This document shows, piece after piece, positions 63,217 through 64,000 of a DNA stretch of 64,000 nucleotides. The translations under genes were made by a program, and so were the position numbers. The notes under the pieces were generated by a model that ran no database searches, was not told the origin of the DNA, and was given only the letters and a program-made list of their open reading frames with translations. The DNA comes from Arthrobacter gallicola (lineage in GTDB: Bacteria > Actinomycetota > Actinomycetes > Actinomycetales > Micrococcaceae). Location of the stretch: contig NZ_JACSQD010000002.1 of assembly GCF_014836775.1 (NCBI RefSeq), positions 374,567-438,566 of the forward strand. The letters are read 5' to 3'. Within the stretch, counting starts at the first letter, position 1. Each line of letters starts with the position of its first letter.

Positions 63217-64000
63217 CTAGCTCGACGTCGTAACGGTGGACTTCCGCAGGCTGCGGAAGGTGGGTAGCCGCCGGAACAGTTTCCACTGCGGCAGCACCAG
63301 GGCCACCACCACCAGCACCGCGGAGATGAGCTTCATATCCGAGGGGTTGAAGCCGATGTCCAGGGCCAGGGCAATGACGATCCGGTAGACGATGGACCCG
63401 AGGATGACGGCCAGGGTGGAGATGACGATCAGACGGCTGCCGAAGACGGCCTGGCCCAGGATCACAGAAGCCAGACCCACCAGGATCAGGCCAATGCCCA
63501 TGCCGATGTCGGCGAAGCCCTGGTACTGCGCCACCATGGCGCCGCACAGGCCTACAAAGCCGTTGGAAAGTGCCAGACCGAGGATCTTCATCCGGTCGGT
63601 GCTGACACCAAAGCTGCGGATCATTTCCTGGTTATCGCCGGTGGCCTGCATAGCCAGGCCGAGGTCGGTGTGCAGGAACCAGTCCAGGAAGAGCTTGACG
63701 CCGATGGCCAGCAGGGCGAACAACGCAATGGAGACGATGCCGCCGAGGTAACCGTTCTCCCGCAGCGGCGTGATGAGGGTTTCTTCGCGCAGGAGGGGCA
63801 GGTTGGCCTTGCCCATGATGCGAAGGTTGATCGAGTACAGCGCAATCATGGTGAGGATGCCGGCCAGCAGCCCGTTGATTTTACCCTTGGTATGCAGCAG
63901 TCCGGTGACGCAGCCAGCCAGCAGACCGGCTCCGAAAGCGGCAGCCGTGGCGGCCAGGGGCGGAGCCCCGTTGATAATCATGACGGCCGCCACGGCCGCA
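63217..64000 (-). CDS. ABC transporter permease, 5' end outside window
   Basis: Partial: the frame stays open to the window end, so the N-terminus is missing. About eight transmembrane helices are visible, with the family segments TKGKINGLLAGILTMIALYSINLRIMGKANLP and the EAA-like AMQATGDNQEMIRSFGVSTDRMKILGLALSNG loop that contacts the ATPase. Same ABC-X4 group as the downstream ATPase. A solute-binding protein gene is expected further upstream. Confidence 0.9.
   Translation of the reverse strand, partial: AAVAAVMIINGAPPLAATAAAFGAGLLAGCVTGLLHTKGKINGLLAGILTMIALYSINLRIMGKANLPLLREETLITPLRENGYLGGIVSIALFALLAIGVKLFLDWFLHTDLGLAMQATGDNQEMIRSFGVSTDRMKILGLALSNGFVGLCGAMVAQYQGFADIGMGIGLILVGLASVILGQAVFGSRLIVISTLAVILGSIVYRIVIALALDIGFNPSDMKLISAVLVVVALVLPQWKLFRRLPTFRSLRKSTVTTSS

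Overview
The window is high-GC DNA from an actinobacterium, most likely an Arthrobacter-like member of the Micrococcaceae. Support for this is the gene order (tRNA-Ile, a DLW-39-type peptide, tRNA-Ala, cyclophilin, rhomboid, crgA, class E sortase, pabA/trpG, then the pknB-pknA-pbpA-rodA-pstP-fhaB-fhaA block), frequent GTG/TTG starts, many apparently leaderless genes, and Ku/LigD, DUF2630, DUF4383 and DUF5997 families. The genus is inference. The tRNA-Ile/tRNA-Ala pair and the kinase block normally lie just downstream of gyrA, so the window probably starts about 10 kb from the replication origin. I saw no insertion sequence, prophage, CRISPR array or compositional island.

1-16.3 kb: two tRNAs, a transporter, a repeat-rich membrane protein, cyclophilin and rhomboid. 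Then comes a 620-bp gene-free stretch packed with DnaA-box sequences, followed by crgA, a sortase and pabA. The minus-strand operon fhaA-fhaB-pstP-rodA-pbpA-pknA-pknB controls cell-wall growth and division by Ser/Thr phosphorylation; most of its junctions overlap by a few bases.

16.7-25.2 kb: tRNA-Leu, an RhtA-like exporter, a divergent DUF5997 / HTH-less LysR-effector pair, a YdjM-type hydrolase, gluconokinase with a divergent GntR regulator and a visible operator, Dps, an SRPBCC protein, a Rieske-FAD oxidoreductase and DUF4383.

25.2-28.4 kb: a tightly overlapping cassette (a 29-residue CxxC peptide, an acyl-CoA-dehydrogenase-fold enzyme, a PIG-L deacetylase fused to a methyltransferase, and a GT2 glycosyltransferase). 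It looks like a small biosynthetic pathway and I know no product for it.

28.5-38.4 kb: DUF2630, Ku with a coupled small gene, a berberine-bridge-type oxidase, SoxR with a flavin reductase behind a well-formed SoxR promoter, LysG/LysE, a lipoprotein, a sugar acetyltransferase, an alpha/beta hydrolase, small membrane proteins and an L,D-transpeptidase.

38.4-50.9 kb: an NAD-binding/DUF2867 protein, LigD (partner of Ku in end joining), phosphoketolase, a second SRPBCC protein, an SDR with an unusual N-terminal extension, a single-domain RelA/SpoT-type synthetase, a formamidase-like hydrolase, a PfkB sugar kinase and a HAD phosphatase.

50.9-64 kb: a minus-strand envelope operon (MprF-like aminoacyl-phospholipid synthase, membrane-anchored esterase, PAP2 phosphatase), glycerophosphodiester phosphodiesterase, glycerate kinase, a nucleobase permease, aldehyde dehydrogenase, phosphoglucomutase, and an ABC importer (ATPase complete, permease running off the window end).
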